Origin: Bacillota bacterium
GTDB lineage: Bacteria > Bacillota > Clostridia > Lachnospirales > Lachnospiraceae
NCBI GenBank assembly: GCA_023391695.1
Contig: JAEWAK010000012.1
Location: 248,001 to 312,000, forward strand
DNA: 64,000 nucleotides
Reading direction: 5' to 3'
In this document: piece by piece, positions 1 to 9,732 of the stretch
Layout: each line of letters opens with the position of its first letter
How positions within the stretch are numbered: position 1 is the first letter of the stretch
The notes under the pieces: generated by a model
Told to the model about the DNA's origin: nothing
The model's database searches: none
What the model saw: the letters and a program-made list of their open reading frames with translations, nothing else
Made by a program: the position numbers and the translations under genes

Positions 1-1
1 G

Positions 2-1378
2 AAGCTGTCCTCACTTACTTATAACTACTATTTTACAACTTCTTCCGAAGGCGATTTAATCTACCTTTATTATGAGCCTGCCGCTTCCTTTCTCCGCCGC
101 CTTACCTATAATAAAAACTATTTGATTTCGTATCTTCTATCTATGCTAGTAGTAATTTTGTCTTTCCTGTTAAGACTGATCATCTTACGGAAGAACCGGC
201 AAATCAGCTTAAACAGAAAACAGATTTCCGCCCAGTATGCCGATGAATTAATGAAAGCAAACCATCCCACAGGAGCGGCCCTGGTAATCCAGAAATACTT
301 ATCTTTAGAAAAGCAATATCCATATTATTCTGTCCTGATCATGGAACCTGATATTATTTACCTTTCCGACCTGACCGAAAAACAAAAAACCTTTTTATAT
401 GAAGAATTCCGGGAGGTTGCTAAGAAATTGTTCAATTCATCTACATTGCCGAATCTCGTGTCCCTCCAGTTGAAAGGTTATATTTCCTGCATTGTTAATT
501 ATGATGAAAATTTTAATTTCAAAGAATTAACCGGCCTGCTTTCTGAAGAGATAAAAAAATATACCAAATGTACCTTTAACCTTTTCTATTCCGGGCCATT
601 TACCGATGCGAACGCTGCTTCCGAAGCATATAAACGTCTGATAGAGCTTATGAAATATTCTTTCATTTACAATTATTCAAATATTTTTTCATTGGAGGAA
701 TTAGAAGAAATAGAAAACAATCCGAAAGCCATAGAGCCTAAGGCAATAGAAATTGTAACAGGTTATCTGAATAATCTTAGTCAGGATAATTTAATTGAAT
801 ATTTAAATAAAACAATAACTTCTATCCGCAGTAACGGTTATTCCCATAGCCAGACAGCAGATTATTTTAACCTGGTATTTTGTGCCCTGAAAGACTTTTT
901 TATAAAAAAGGAATTCCGCTACGAATTAGACAATATACCAATTACGGAACAATTGGGCAGATTTAACACTCTCGAAGAATGCATTACTTTTATTGAATCA
1001 AGTGTCAATGCCTATAAAAACGCACTTTTTTCAGCCAGTACGCCTGCTAACCGCAGAAATATGGAAAATATTCTGCAATTTATAAACAATAATATAGAAA
1101 AAGTTACCTTATCCTCCGCGGCAGAAGAATTTCATGTTACGTCCGCACATTTAAGCCGTCTCTTTAAAGATAACATGGGTATTAATTTTTCTGATTATGT
1201 GTCTGATATAAAATTGATTAAGGCGTCGGAATTAATGAAAGAAAACACAGATTTAAGTATTGTTGATATAGCTAATAAACTGGGCTATAATACTCCTTCC
1301 TATTTTTCTTCTAAATTTAGAGACAAATTTGGAGTTACACCGGGTATGTATAAAAAGGCTGTAACGGAAAACAAATAG
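2..1378 (+). CDS. Membrane-bound AraC-family regulator (5' end outside window)
   Basis: The reading frame is open from base 2, so the gene begins upstream of the window; the TTG near 122 is an internal codon, not the start. The 458 visible residues begin with the end of an extracytoplasmic sensor domain, followed by one hydrophobic segment (about residues 42-62), a cytoplasmic linker of about 290 residues, and a C-terminal AraC DNA-binding domain of about 100 residues with two helix-turn-helix units (SSAAEEFHVTSAHLSRLFKD and SIVDIANKLGYNTPSYFSSK). This is the layout of the YesS-like one-protein sensors found beside pectin genes. It is convergent with the next AraC gene, with one base between them. 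A role in controlling the neighbouring rhamnogalacturonan genes is inferred from position. Confidence 0.88.
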   Translation, partial: KLSSLTYNYYFTTSSEGDLIYLYYEPAASFLRRLTYNKNYLISYLLSMLVVILSFLLRLIILRKNRQISLNRKQISAQYADELMKANHPTGAALVIQKYLSLEKQYPYYSVLIMEPDIIYLSDLTEKQKTFLYEEFREVAKKLFNSSTLPNLVSLQLKGYISCIVNYDENFNFKELTGLLSEEIKKYTKCTFNLFYSGPFTDANAASEAYKRLIELMKYSFIYNYSNIFSLEELEEIENNPKAIEPKAIEIVTGYLNNLSQDNLIEYLNKTITSIRSNGYSHSQTADYFNLVFCALKDFFIKKEFRYELDNIPITEQLGRFNTLEECITFIESSVNAYKNALFSASTPANRRNMENILQFINNNIEKVTLSSAAEEFHVTSAHLSRLFKDNMGINFSDYVSDIKLIKASELMKENTDLSIVDIANKLGYNTPSYFSSKFRDKFGVTPGMYKKAVTENK

Positions 1379-1379
1379 C

Positions 1380-2252
1380 TCAGATAATATAACTGTTAAA
1401 TTTTTCGTATTTAAATGCATACTGCTTCGGAGAAATACCAACGATTTTCGTGAATGTCCTGATAAAATGCGAATAATTGTTAAAGCCCACCTTTTCATAA
1501 ATCTGCGAAACGGATACCCCCTCACGCAATAATTGTTTGGCAGCGGCTATTCTGATCGTAATGATATATTGATTGACAGTTAAGCCTGTATACAATTTAA
1601 ACATATTATTAAGATATGTTTTACTCATATAAAATTTTGCGGTCAGATGGTCAAGGGACAGGTCCTGTGAAAAATTGCTGTACACATATGCAAGCACGTC
1701 CTTTATTTTAAAATAATTAATGTTCCGGCTGATACCGTGATCCGAGTTTTGGACATAAGCTTCCTTACTGAGTAAAAGCAGGATCTCAAAAAATGTATGC
1801 TGTATATATATTTCCTGAGCATAACCAGGGGAGTTGATATAGCACTGGTCTTTTTCAATCAGCGATACCAGTTCAGCCGTCTTTTCTTCTTCCAAATGGA
1901 TGTACAGGGCATCACATACCGGATGTATAAAAAGTCCGGGCAGCAGTTTTTCAGTCAAAGGTGAAAAACTGCACATATACTCTATCCTGAAATATATCAC
2001 ATACCGTTCATAGGTTGTATAGGAAGGTATCTCAACTTTATGCGGCACCCGGGGCGGGATAATAAAAACATCTCCCTTTTTAACCTCATATACCTGATTA
2101 TTCATAAAGCACTTCATCCCCTCACAAAACGGAAGCAGCATTTCATAGGAATTGTGGCAATGGAACTCCGTAATGGTACAGGGTGTATGAAAATTATATA
2201 TTATAGAAAAACCGGCACGTATAGGATAATAGAATATTGTGTCCCCCCTCAT
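1380..2252 (-). CDS. AraC-family regulator with N-terminal cupin
   Basis: 290 residues. The start at 2252 is chosen because GAGAGGAG lies seven bases upstream; a longer frame to 2285 adds 11 residues with no such site. Residues 20-90 form a cupin-type sugar-sensing domain (HCHNSYE at 31-37, then a GDVFIIPPRVPH turn). The last 100 residues are a double helix-turn-helix AraC domain ending in GISPKQY. It is divergent from the rhamnogalacturonan lyase at 2829, with a 576-base gap containing a 14-bp repeat array, so it is a good candidate regulator of that lyase. The effector is unknown. Confidence 0.88.
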   Translation of the reverse strand: MRGDTIFYYPIRAGFSIIYNFHTPCTITEFHCHNSYEMLLPFCEGMKCFMNNQVYEVKKGDVFIIPPRVPHKVEIPSYTTYERYVIYFRIEYMCSFSPLTEKLLPGLFIHPVCDALYIHLEEEKTAELVSLIEKDQCYINSPGYAQEIYIQHTFFEILLLLSKEAYVQNSDHGISRNINYFKIKDVLAYVYSNFSQDLSLDHLTAKFYMSKTYLNNMFKLYTGLTVNQYIITIRIAAAKQLLREGVSVSQIYEKVGFNNYSHFIRTFTKIVGISPKQYAFKYEKFNSYII

Positions 2253-2490
2253 AATATCACTCCTCTCATTGTAAATTATATACAATTTTTGTCAATATTT
2301 CAAGCATATTGTACTACGGCGAACACATAAAGGAATAATTTGTAAAAATTTTCGGTCATTGACGGAGATGAGTGTAATAGCCTTAGTTTTCGGAAATATT
2401 TTCCTTCTTGCGTTCGTCGTGCATATTGTACAAATTAAACTATCGCAAGGAAATCTTAATACAAGAAATATAATATAATTTCCCAAATCC

Positions 2491-2647
2491 CTCTTCTTTT
2501 TATTGCTCTTCTTTTTATTGATCCTCTTTTATTGATCCTCTTTTATTGATTCTTTTTTATTGATCCTTTTTTATTGATCCTTTTTTATTGATCCTTTTTT
2601 ATTGATCCTTTTTTATTGATCCTTTTTTATTGATCCTTTTTTTATTA
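2491..2647. repeat. Tandem array of 14-15 bp units
   Basis: Eleven head-to-tail units. The first two are 15 bp (CTCTTCTTTTTATTG), the next eight are 14 bp, converging on ATCCTTTTTTATTG (the last five of these are identical), and the last is a 15-bp variant. It lies in the divergent gap between an AraC gene and the PL11 lyase, ending about 180 bases before the lyase start. A TATAAT hexamer at 2684-2689 follows it. The identical units suggest recent slippage, so copy number may vary between strains. Confidence 0.9.
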
Positions 2648-2683
2648 TTTTTACATTTGTTTTATTTCTGCAAACTTTTGTAT

Positions 2684-2689
2684 TATAAT
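2684..2689 (+). promoter_or_regulatory. Possible -10 box for the PL11 lyase
   Basis: A perfect TATAAT sits 140 bases before the lyase start. No good -35 hexamer is found 17 bases upstream (TTTATT), so it may need an activator, which fits the adjacent AraC genes. Confidence 0.35.
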
Positions 2690-2828
2690 TGCAAAGTTAT
2701 TTTCCGGAAATAAAAGTATAATATTTACATCGTTTAAATACGATGTAACCTTAGGGGTATTGTAATGCGATAAAATCCTTTGCCGCATTCAATACGGGTA
2801 ATGAATAAAATTGAAGAGGAGGATTACT

Positions 2829-4709
2829 ATGAAACGCAGAAACCAAGCATTCAGAATTCTTTTAGGCATAATACTCGTTATCACAATTGCTGTAACACCA
2901 ACCTTTTTACCAACCGGCACTGCTAATGCGGCGGCCGGACCACGGCAAATGGAGAATTTAGGCCGTGGTGTCGTCGCAGTCCGTAACGGTTCCAATGTTT
3001 TTATTAGCTGGCGGTTATTGGCACTCGACCCCTCCGGAATCGGTTTCAACGTCTACCGCTCTACGGCCGGCGGCACGGCGGTAAAACTGAACGGTTCCGT
3101 TTTGACCGGCGGTACTAACTATACGGATACCGGTGCCGATCTAACCAAAGCCAATTCTTATTACGTAAAACCGGTCATAAACGGTGCGGAACAATCTGTC
3201 AGCACTTCATTTACCCTCAAAGCAAATCCGGCAGATGAACCCTGCATAACGGTTCCGTTACGCAGCGGCGGTCCTATTCATTTCGTATGGCCCGGAGATT
3301 TCGACGGTGACCATGAATACGATTATCTTGTTGACCGAAACACAACAGATCCCCAAACCCTTGAAGCTTATAAGCAGGACGGTACTTTTCTGTGGTCGGT
3401 AAACCTTGGCCCCAACAGCAGTAACCGAAACAATATCTCCCCCGGTTCCGCCGCCATTGACGTAGGAATGTGGGACGGTGCGGCAGTTTATGACCTTGAT
3501 GGGGACGGTAAAGCGGAGGTCATCTTAAAAATTGCCAACGGCGTCACATTCGGTGACGGCACTGTCTGGAATAATGCCAGCGATACCAAACAGTGGCTGG
3601 CCATACTTGACGGTATGACCGGAAAATTGAAAGCTTACCAATCCATACCCCAGGATTATATATCGGTGGGACCTATGGCTTTGCAATTAGGCATCGGTTA
3701 CCTAAACGGGACAACCCCCAGCATCGTAGCCTTTTTGAAAAACCGGAATGCAGATGGTTCCTTCAATGCTATGGTCTGTGCTTATCATTACAGGGGTTCA
3801 AACCTGGTAATGGATTGGAAATGGCTGCGCGGCTCCCAGAATTGCTCCGACGGCCACCAAATGCGTATTGCGGATGTGGATGGCGACGGTAAGGATGAAT
3901 TCTGTGAAATTGGCTTCGTGTTAAACGGCGACGGCACCCTGCGGTATTCTCTGTCCGGTCAGAATGTTGTCCACGGTGACCGTTTTTACATAGGAAAACT
4001 TGATAAAAACCGTTCCGGCCTTCAGGGATATGGTATACAGCAGGACAACCCTTATGGTCTGCTCGAGTATTATTATGATGCCGGCACCGGATCCATGCTC
4101 TGGCAGCATATGACAACGCCGCCTGCAGGTGATGTAGGGAGAGGTGTCATTGGAGATGTGGATCCCCGTTATCCGGGTTACGAGGCCTGGTCTTTCTACG
4201 GTATTTATAATGCCCCTACGAATAAGCAGCTTACACCGGCGGATAACAGCCAATCGACTGCGGATAACAGGCCTTACCCTGCTTTCCGTTTATGGTGGGA
4301 CGGTGACCTGTTAAGCGAAAGTTTTAACGACGGCAAAATTGAAGAGTTTGACTACAGCATAGGCGGTGATATTAATAATTGGGATTACAGTGTAAAAAGA
4401 GTTAATCGTCTGTTAAGAACTACGGATTACCATTCCTCAGTCCTCAGTGACCGCCATGCTCCGGTGTTCTACGGCGATATTCTCGGTGACTGGCGTGAAG
4501 AAATTATCCAAACCAATAACAACTATTCCGAGCTCGTTATATTTACCACAAACATTCCTACGGATAAACGTCTCTATACATTGGCTCAAAATCCGTTATA
4601 CAGGAATAATATGGCCAGCAAGGGTTATCTGGAATCTCATTTAACAGATTATTACCTGGGTGACGGTATGGATACACCGCCGACTCCAAACATTTACCTG
4701 GCACCGTAA
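2829..4709 (+). CDS. Secreted rhamnogalacturonan lyase, PL11 family (YesW/YesX type)
   Basis: 626 residues from the ATG at 2829, which has GAGGAGG seven bases upstream; the in-frame TTG at 2811 precedes that site and is rejected. Residues 1-36 are a Sec signal peptide (RRN basic end, hydrophobic core, cleavage near ANAAAG). The mature protein starts MENLGRGVVAV and contains a fibronectin-like stretch, then the eight-bladed propeller typical of PL11 with repeated calcium-binding turns (DFDGDHEYD, DLDGDGKAE, DVDGDGKDE). Length matches Bacillus YesW/YesX (about 610-620). The family cleaves the rhamnose-galacturonate backbone of rhamnogalacturonan I by beta-elimination, giving unsaturated products for the GH105 enzyme at 10227. 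Endo versus exo action cannot be told from the sequence. Confidence 0.93.
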   Translation: MKRRNQAFRILLGIILVITIAVTPTFLPTGTANAAAGPRQMENLGRGVVAVRNGSNVFISWRLLALDPSGIGFNVYRSTAGGTAVKLNGSVLTGGTNYTDTGADLTKANSYYVKPVINGAEQSVSTSFTLKANPADEPCITVPLRSGGPIHFVWPGDFDGDHEYDYLVDRNTTDPQTLEAYKQDGTFLWSVNLGPNSSNRNNISPGSAAIDVGMWDGAAVYDLDGDGKAEVILKIANGVTFGDGTVWNNASDTKQWLAILDGMTGKLKAYQSIPQDYISVGPMALQLGIGYLNGTTPSIVAFLKNRNADGSFNAMVCAYHYRGSNLVMDWKWLRGSQNCSDGHQMRIADVDGDGKDEFCEIGFVLNGDGTLRYSLSGQNVVHGDRFYIGKLDKNRSGLQGYGIQQDNPYGLLEYYYDAGTGSMLWQHMTTPPAGDVGRGVIGDVDPRYPGYEAWSFYGIYNAPTNKQLTPADNSQSTADNRPYPAFRLWWDGDLLSESFNDGKIEEFDYSIGGDINNWDYSVKRVNRLLRTTDYHSSVLSDRHAPVFYGDILGDWREEIIQTNNNYSELVIFTTNIPTDKRLYTLAQNPLYRNNMASKGYLESHLTDYYLGDGMDTPPTPNIYLAP

Positions 4710-5107
4710 TCTGCGGTAGCAGCTAGTGCAGCACTGGCCTTCATTATAATGCCACAGACCCGTTGTACCCAGTTAAGCCAGGATAAATGCATAAAAAAAT
4801 TTATTCCGGATCAAAGTAACTTCCGGATGTAGTTATCCGATTTTGCAGGGAAAGAACCTCTATGCCACTATAAAACTTCAGGAAATCACTTCAAACAGAA
4901 GTGAAAAGCGGACAACTGGCCGCCTCTAATGGGGCTGTTCAGACAATCCTCCTTTCACTCCTGGTGTAATTTCCCTAAGTTTTAGTGTCATAGGGGCCCT
5001 GGGTCTGATTGCAATATTAACTTTATTCACTTCAAAGGTAAGATAAATTTTTGAATTTTGCAGCAGCCCTCTGGTACGAACATTAAAATATCCCATATAC
5101 TATCGTT
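4710..5107. other. Intergenic region with palindromic repeat remnants
   Basis: 398 bases between convergent genes. Bases from about 4795 onward (ATTCCGGATC, then CCGATTTTGCAGGGAAAGAAC, split here into shorter blocks as CCGATTTTGC and AGGGAAAGAAC) share blocks with the repeat at 7607-7765, including the later TTTCCCTAAGTTT near 4970. A small hairpin TCACTTC-GAAGTGA occurs near 4887. The end near 5060 (TTGCAGCAGCCC) matches half of the hairpin at 13396. No coding potential seen. Confidence 0.5.
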
Positions 5108-7273
5108 TTACTTCACCAATTTTACTATTTTGTTGCCATAAGCCTCAATGACAGCAGATATTGTACCCTGTTCCGTTTTTACTTCCGTCATCTGTTCCGT
5201 GTCACTGTTATTGATGAGCACAAGCATATTACTGTCCGGATAATAGGCACATTCCGTGTAAGGATTGGAGGTAATATACAGACCGTTAAAGCCCTCTTTA
5301 CCCGCATATAAAATAGTATTAAAAAGAAGTCTGGTATTCTCCGCCGTAAAATCAAAGGACGAAAAATAGATTCCAAAGCCTTTTCCGAATTCATAAGAGG
5401 TCATTACCGGAGTGTTATTATCTGCTGCAAATACCTTGGCAAGTCCATCTGTCAGATATAAATTTTCCTTGGGTTTTATTGAATATTCCAAAGGAAGTAA
5501 TCCGTCTATTTCAAACGTATCAAAAGCCCAACGGCCATGGCATACTTTTGCACCGGTGTCCTTATCGATTCCGAGGACATGGGCCATTCTGAAATACGTA
5601 TCAAAACCGTCTACGGCAGAAGGTTCATTAATACCGATAAATGCGCCGCCGTTATATACCCACCCTGTCAGAAGTTCAATAACCCCGGTGTCTTTCCAGG
5701 CATCCCCGCCGCTCCAGGCAGAACCGGCAGAACCGGCGTTAATTACAACATCCGCCTGATTCAGAGCTCCGTTTTTAATATCCTGGAAATTAATAAAAGA
5801 TACCTCTACGGGAAGTCCTGACAGTGCTTCGTTTACGTGGATTAAATCATGCATGCAGGTTTCATGGAAATGCCCCGATAAGGTCCAGGAGCGCAGAGAA
5901 CCCCAACTGTGCAGTACGGCAACTCTGGTTTTTATATTATATGGTTTTCCATTGCTGTGCAGTTCCTTGATCAACCGGAATTCATCCGCCACTTTTTCTA
6001 TGTAATCGCAGAAATCCGGAAAGGGTTCCACCAGATGTAAATACCCTCCCAGTCCGATGCGGTCTATCGGTGCCCTTAATAAAGCCCTGCGGATGCTGGT
6101 CCAGAACTTTTTCGCTTCCAGGGTAGGCTTCCCGCCCTCCATAAAGGTAGGGGTTCCGCCAAGCCCCACGGGAAATAAATAAGGATGGAGCCGCAGTTCA
6201 TGGGTATTTACCTCTACGCCGGAGCAAAGCCTGGCTTCATATCCGGAAAAAACACATTTTATTAATCCATCAAAGCCAAACTCTTTAAAGCGGCCGTTAT
6301 AAGGTTCAACTCCAACCCAGCTGTCATCATAAAATACATATGCAAGTTTTTTGTATTTGTGGGTTATATCAACCAGTTGTTTCCCAAATCGGATAACAAA
6401 ATCATTGATGAATTCCATCCAATCAAGTTTATGTTTATCAGGCGGCATATGGGTCACCTGAAGTTTTCCCTGATTAACAAAATCTTCGGCCGTCAGGAAA
6501 TACCCGTATTTCTTCGCAAATAAATCAAGGGCGGCCGGACTGACCGTAAAATCATAGGAGGCCCAGTCGGAAAACAGATTTCTCCGTCTTTCACTGCTTC
6601 CCCAAATCCAGACAAAATTATAAAACATAGAAGTGAAACGAACTACAGCAGTTTCTTTATGGTTCCTGCACCAATTCTCCATCCAGTTTAATAGGTATTC
6701 CTGTGTCTCTGTATAGATGGGATCAATTTGCATTAAATGTTCCTTGTCCCAATGATTTGTCACATGATTGTACATGGAGATTTCTTCCCAAATACGAAAG
6801 GCCATAAAACTTACCGTATATTTATGCCACGGGGTAATTCCTGTTATCTCCACACTTTCAGAATTTTTTTTGTATTTCCAATTCGCTCTGGGAACCTCTT
6901 CCTCCGTGGTACGGTCAAATACCTGCCAAATTTTAAGGGAGTCCCCGGAAGCATTTACCTTGAACTGCTCTTCAAAAAATTCATCCATTAAATGTACGGT
7001 AAGACGGTTCTCCGGCGCAACGACAGGGCTGGTCATAAGAAAACATTGCTGTAATTTATCCGTATTTTTCTCTGCCCACGCATTATGGTCCCTTATAATG
7101 CAGATAGTGGAATAGATACCGTATCCGGACTCTAAGAGTTCATTGGAAAGCACGGTTCCGTCACTGTCACGGATAATATCGGCACCCCATTTTTCTGCCA
7201 TTTTCAAGGTTAAAGCTTCATATCCGGATTCACCGGGCAAGGTAAAACTTCCGCGTTTCTTTTCTTTATTCAT
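5108..7273 (-). CDS. GH112 phosphorylase, probably D-galactosyl-1,4-L-rhamnose phosphorylase
   Basis: 721 residues, start supported by AAAGGAGG nine bases upstream; no signal peptide, so cytoplasmic. It matches the GH112 family along its length: an opening FTLPGESGYE and WGADIIRDSDGT segment, YNHVTNHW at 168-175, the catalytic-acid region YDDSWVGVEPY with D317 aligning to the general acid D313 of Bifidobacterium galacto-N-biose phosphorylase, and a C-terminal beta domain. GH112 enzymes phosphorolyse beta-galactosyl disaccharides to galactose 1-phosphate. In Lachnoclostridium phytofermentans one paralogue (Cphy1920) acts on galactosyl-rhamnose. The flanking PL11, GH105 and importer make that substrate the best guess here, but galacto-N-biose/lacto-N-biose activity is not excluded by sequence alone. 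Confidence 0.88.
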   Translation of the reverse strand: MNKEKKRGSFTLPGESGYEALTLKMAEKWGADIIRDSDGTVLSNELLESGYGIYSTICIIRDHNAWAEKNTDKLQQCFLMTSPVVAPENRLTVHLMDEFFEEQFKVNASGDSLKIWQVFDRTTEEEVPRANWKYKKNSESVEITGITPWHKYTVSFMAFRIWEEISMYNHVTNHWDKEHLMQIDPIYTETQEYLLNWMENWCRNHKETAVVRFTSMFYNFVWIWGSSERRRNLFSDWASYDFTVSPAALDLFAKKYGYFLTAEDFVNQGKLQVTHMPPDKHKLDWMEFINDFVIRFGKQLVDITHKYKKLAYVFYDDSWVGVEPYNGRFKEFGFDGLIKCVFSGYEARLCSGVEVNTHELRLHPYLFPVGLGGTPTFMEGGKPTLEAKKFWTSIRRALLRAPIDRIGLGGYLHLVEPFPDFCDYIEKVADEFRLIKELHSNGKPYNIKTRVAVLHSWGSLRSWTLSGHFHETCMHDLIHVNEALSGLPVEVSFINFQDIKNGALNQADVVINAGSAGSAWSGGDAWKDTGVIELLTGWVYNGGAFIGINEPSAVDGFDTYFRMAHVLGIDKDTGAKVCHGRWAFDTFEIDGLLPLEYSIKPKENLYLTDGLAKVFAADNNTPVMTSYEFGKGFGIYFSSFDFTAENTRLLFNTILYAGKEGFNGLYITSNPYTECAYYPDSNMLVLINNSDTEQMTEVKTEQGTISAVIEAYGNKIVKLVK

Positions 7274-7606
7274 TTAGAGAATCCTCCTTTAAATTTTTTC
7301 TATTCGCTTTCCCCTGAGAAGTAAATCATCGAGAAAGGTAAGTGAAAGTCCCTGTCCCAAGCACTGTATCCGGTCTTTGGATATTTGGTGACATTCCTGC
7401 TGTCATATAAAAGATTTTATTTTTGTGTCTCACTCAATATTCAGTTTTCATTCGATTAAAATCATTAAAACCGGATGCGGCATCCTTTCTTTTATCAATT
7501 AACTTGAAATCAAATATAATTAAATATTAGCATAATACCATTCATAATCTAATCAGAATAAAATCAAAACTATGCATTTTCAACCATTATGTTTTTGAGG
7601 GAAACT

Positions 7607-7765
7607 ATTCCAGAAGGGAGACAGCCTCTGAATTTAGTAGTCCGATTTTACAGGGAAAGAACCCCTATGATACTGGCGTAGTTTCCCTAAGTTTAAGCAT
7701 CATAAGCAACCTGTCCAATGTAAAAGTTTCGAGGCTGCACCGGAAAGCTGCCTCCCTCCCGGAAT
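7607..7765. repeat. Palindromic interspersed element
   Basis: The ends are imperfect inverted repeats: ATTCCAGAAGGGAGACAGC at the left and, on the other strand, ATTCCGGGAGGGAGGCAGC at the right. Inside, GGGAAA is mirrored by TTTCCC and TATGAT by ATCATA. Related blocks occur near 4795-4990, 18010-18075, 33645-33690 and 41785-41835, all intergenic. It sits in the 595-base gap between the divergent GH112 and AraC genes. No coding potential was found in that gap apart from the repeat. Confidence 0.7.
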
Positions 7766-7868
7766 AATTCTTTTTTATGCATTTATTCTGTGAATTTGGG
7801 GATATGTGGTTGAATTTTGGGACTTTTATTATTATAATTATTTATAGTATATAAAAAGGAGTTTGCTT

Positions 7869-8807
7869 ATGTCCAGACGTAAGAAAATAATTATGGAATA
7901 TCGTCATTATTGCCTTCCGCTTCATTTTCCGGTTCTTTTATTAAGCGGAGAACGGTGGAAAATTTCTGAGATAAAAAGCAACCGGCTGCATTTCCATAAT
8001 TGTCTCGAGATCGGATTATGCCATTCGGATAGCGGCGTTATAGAGATAGGAGATACTCCCATGCTTTTTAGGGCCGGTGATGTAACCTGTATACCAAGGC
8101 ATCTGCCCCATACTACTTATAGCTCTCCCGGTGAAGCAAGCCGGTGGTCTTATATCTTTGTTGACCCGGAAGAAATATTCCGTAATCTATGGAATGATTC
8201 CGCCAAGAATTTTGAAAGTCCGATGACCGGTATTAAGAATTACCAATATATTATGAAAAAAGAAGACTATCCCAAGGTTCATTTTTTAGTTGTGTCCATT
8301 ATAGAAGAACTGTTGGAACAAAAGAGTAATTTTCAGGATAGTGTGAGAGGACTTTTGTTGTCACTTTACATAGAATTTCTCCGGATCCACTGTGCAGAAA
8401 ATCCAAACCCGATTCCCGATAAAGAAAAAGAAAACATTCTTATGATATCTGAAGCATTGGATTTTATTCATAATAATTATATGCAGTCCATTTTCATAGA
8501 AGATTTGGCAGATATATGCCACTTAAGCGTCAGTCATTTCCGCAGGATTTTCCATGAAATTATGGGCGCGGCACCCCTTGACTTTTTAAACAGTACCCGG
8601 ATTAATGAAGCCTGCAAGCTTCTTAGAAGTACGGAAGAATCCATAATAACCATATCCGGACAGGTAGGGTTTCACTCTATCTCCAGCTTCAACCGCACCT
8701 TTACCAGGCTGATGAGGGTATCACCAAGAGAATGGAGAAAACAGGCCCTTTTGTCGGAGTCAAATTCACCTATGGCATCCATTTTAGAATTTTCAGGATG
8801 GAGGTAG
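7869..8807 (+). CDS. AraC-family regulator with N-terminal cupin
   Basis: 312 residues from the ATG at 7869, with AAAAGGAG six bases upstream; the in-frame TTG at 7863 is too close to that site. The first 110 residues form a cupin (HFHNCLEIGLCHSDSG, then AGDVTCIPRHLPHTT). The C-terminal 100 residues carry the paired helix-turn-helix units of AraC (IEDLADICHLSVSHFRRIF and ISGQVGFHSISSFNRTF). It is divergent from the GH112 phosphorylase and convergent with another AraC gene. Control of the phosphorylase is inferred from the divergent arrangement. Confidence 0.88.
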   Translation: MSRRKKIIMEYRHYCLPLHFPVLLLSGERWKISEIKSNRLHFHNCLEIGLCHSDSGVIEIGDTPMLFRAGDVTCIPRHLPHTTYSSPGEASRWSYIFVDPEEIFRNLWNDSAKNFESPMTGIKNYQYIMKKEDYPKVHFLVVSIIEELLEQKSNFQDSVRGLLLSLYIEFLRIHCAENPNPIPDKEKENILMISEALDFIHNNYMQSIFIEDLADICHLSVSHFRRIFHEIMGAAPLDFLNSTRINEACKLLRSTEESIITISGQVGFHSISSFNRTFTRLMRVSPREWRKQALLSESNSPMASILEFSGWR

Positions 8808-8864
8808 GTATGTGCCCGCTATAGTTTAATTTTATTTTGCCGGCATACCGGATTAACCCCTTCA

Positions 8865-9707
8865 TTATTTCCTTTTTCTGTAAAACATCGGCGTATGCCC
8901 TGTCAATTCTTTAAAGACCCTTCCAAAATGAGTAATGCTTCCATAGCCAACTTTTGATGCAATGAGATGCACTTTTAAATTGGATTCTTCCAATAATTTT
9001 TTGGCTTCCTTAACCCGTACACTGTTTAAATATTCTACAAAGGTAAACCCGGTTACTTCTTTAAAGCTGCGGCTTAAATAATAAGGACTTACATAAAACT
9101 TATCTGCCAGATACTGCAGTGATAAATCATTTTTATAGTAAGTATTTATATACCTGGCCACCTCGGATATCCGTTCATGCATGGTATTTAGATACTCCAA
9201 AGGCTTTCTCTTATATTCTTCCAGGTGTCTCGAACAATAAATCAGTAATTGCATAATAAAGGTTTGTATGGAAACTTCATAAGAAGATTTCTTTTCCTGT
9301 GCTTCATGCACAATTTGCTGCAGCATATCTTCTACGAATATTTTATGCTGTAAAGAAAAACGGATCACCAGATAATCTTTTTGAAAATCGGAATGTAATG
9401 TATATATAAAATTTCCATTAAATGCAGCGAGAAACTCCTCTTTAAAATTCAGAATAATTTTTTCGTGTTTCGGCTGTTCCGCATTGGCCGTTCTATGTAA
9501 AACATTGGGCCGGATAATAATTAAATCCCCGGTTTTAATAACTATGGTCCGGTCTTTTATAAAGAACTGCCTCTCTCCCTCCAATAGATAGTAGACCTCA
9601 TATGAACTGTGAAAATGACTCTCCGGCATCACATGGTTTAATTGCTTTTTCTTCGAAACAGAGAAAATATCCTCTAAATCGTTACACACAAAATTATCTT
9701 TGTCCAT
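8865..9707 (-). CDS. AraC-family regulator with N-terminal cupin
   Basis: 280 residues; AGGAGG nine bases before the ATG at 9707. The N-terminal cupin includes ESHFHSSYEVYYLLEGE and a GDLIIIRPNVLHRT turn. The C-terminal AraC domain includes LSLQYLADKFYVSPYYLSRS and a final TGHTPMFYRKRK. Its upstream gap carries two copies of a 93-bp repeat and then the GH105 gene on the opposite strand, so it may regulate GH105. Confidence 0.88.
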   Translation of the reverse strand: MDKDNFVCNDLEDIFSVSKKKQLNHVMPESHFHSSYEVYYLLEGERQFFIKDRTIVIKTGDLIIIRPNVLHRTANAEQPKHEKIILNFKEEFLAAFNGNFIYTLHSDFQKDYLVIRFSLQHKIFVEDMLQQIVHEAQEKKSSYEVSIQTFIMQLLIYCSRHLEEYKRKPLEYLNTMHERISEVARYINTYYKNDLSLQYLADKFYVSPYYLSRSFKEVTGFTFVEYLNSVRVKEAKKLLEESNLKVHLIASKVGYGSITHFGRVFKELTGHTPMFYRKRK

Positions 9708-9732
9708 AAGCCTTCCTCCTGGATATATTATA

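Noticed and set aside
2491..2647. Possible CRISPR array
   Set aside because: Units are directly adjacent with no spacers, and no cas gene is present. It is a simple tandem repeat.
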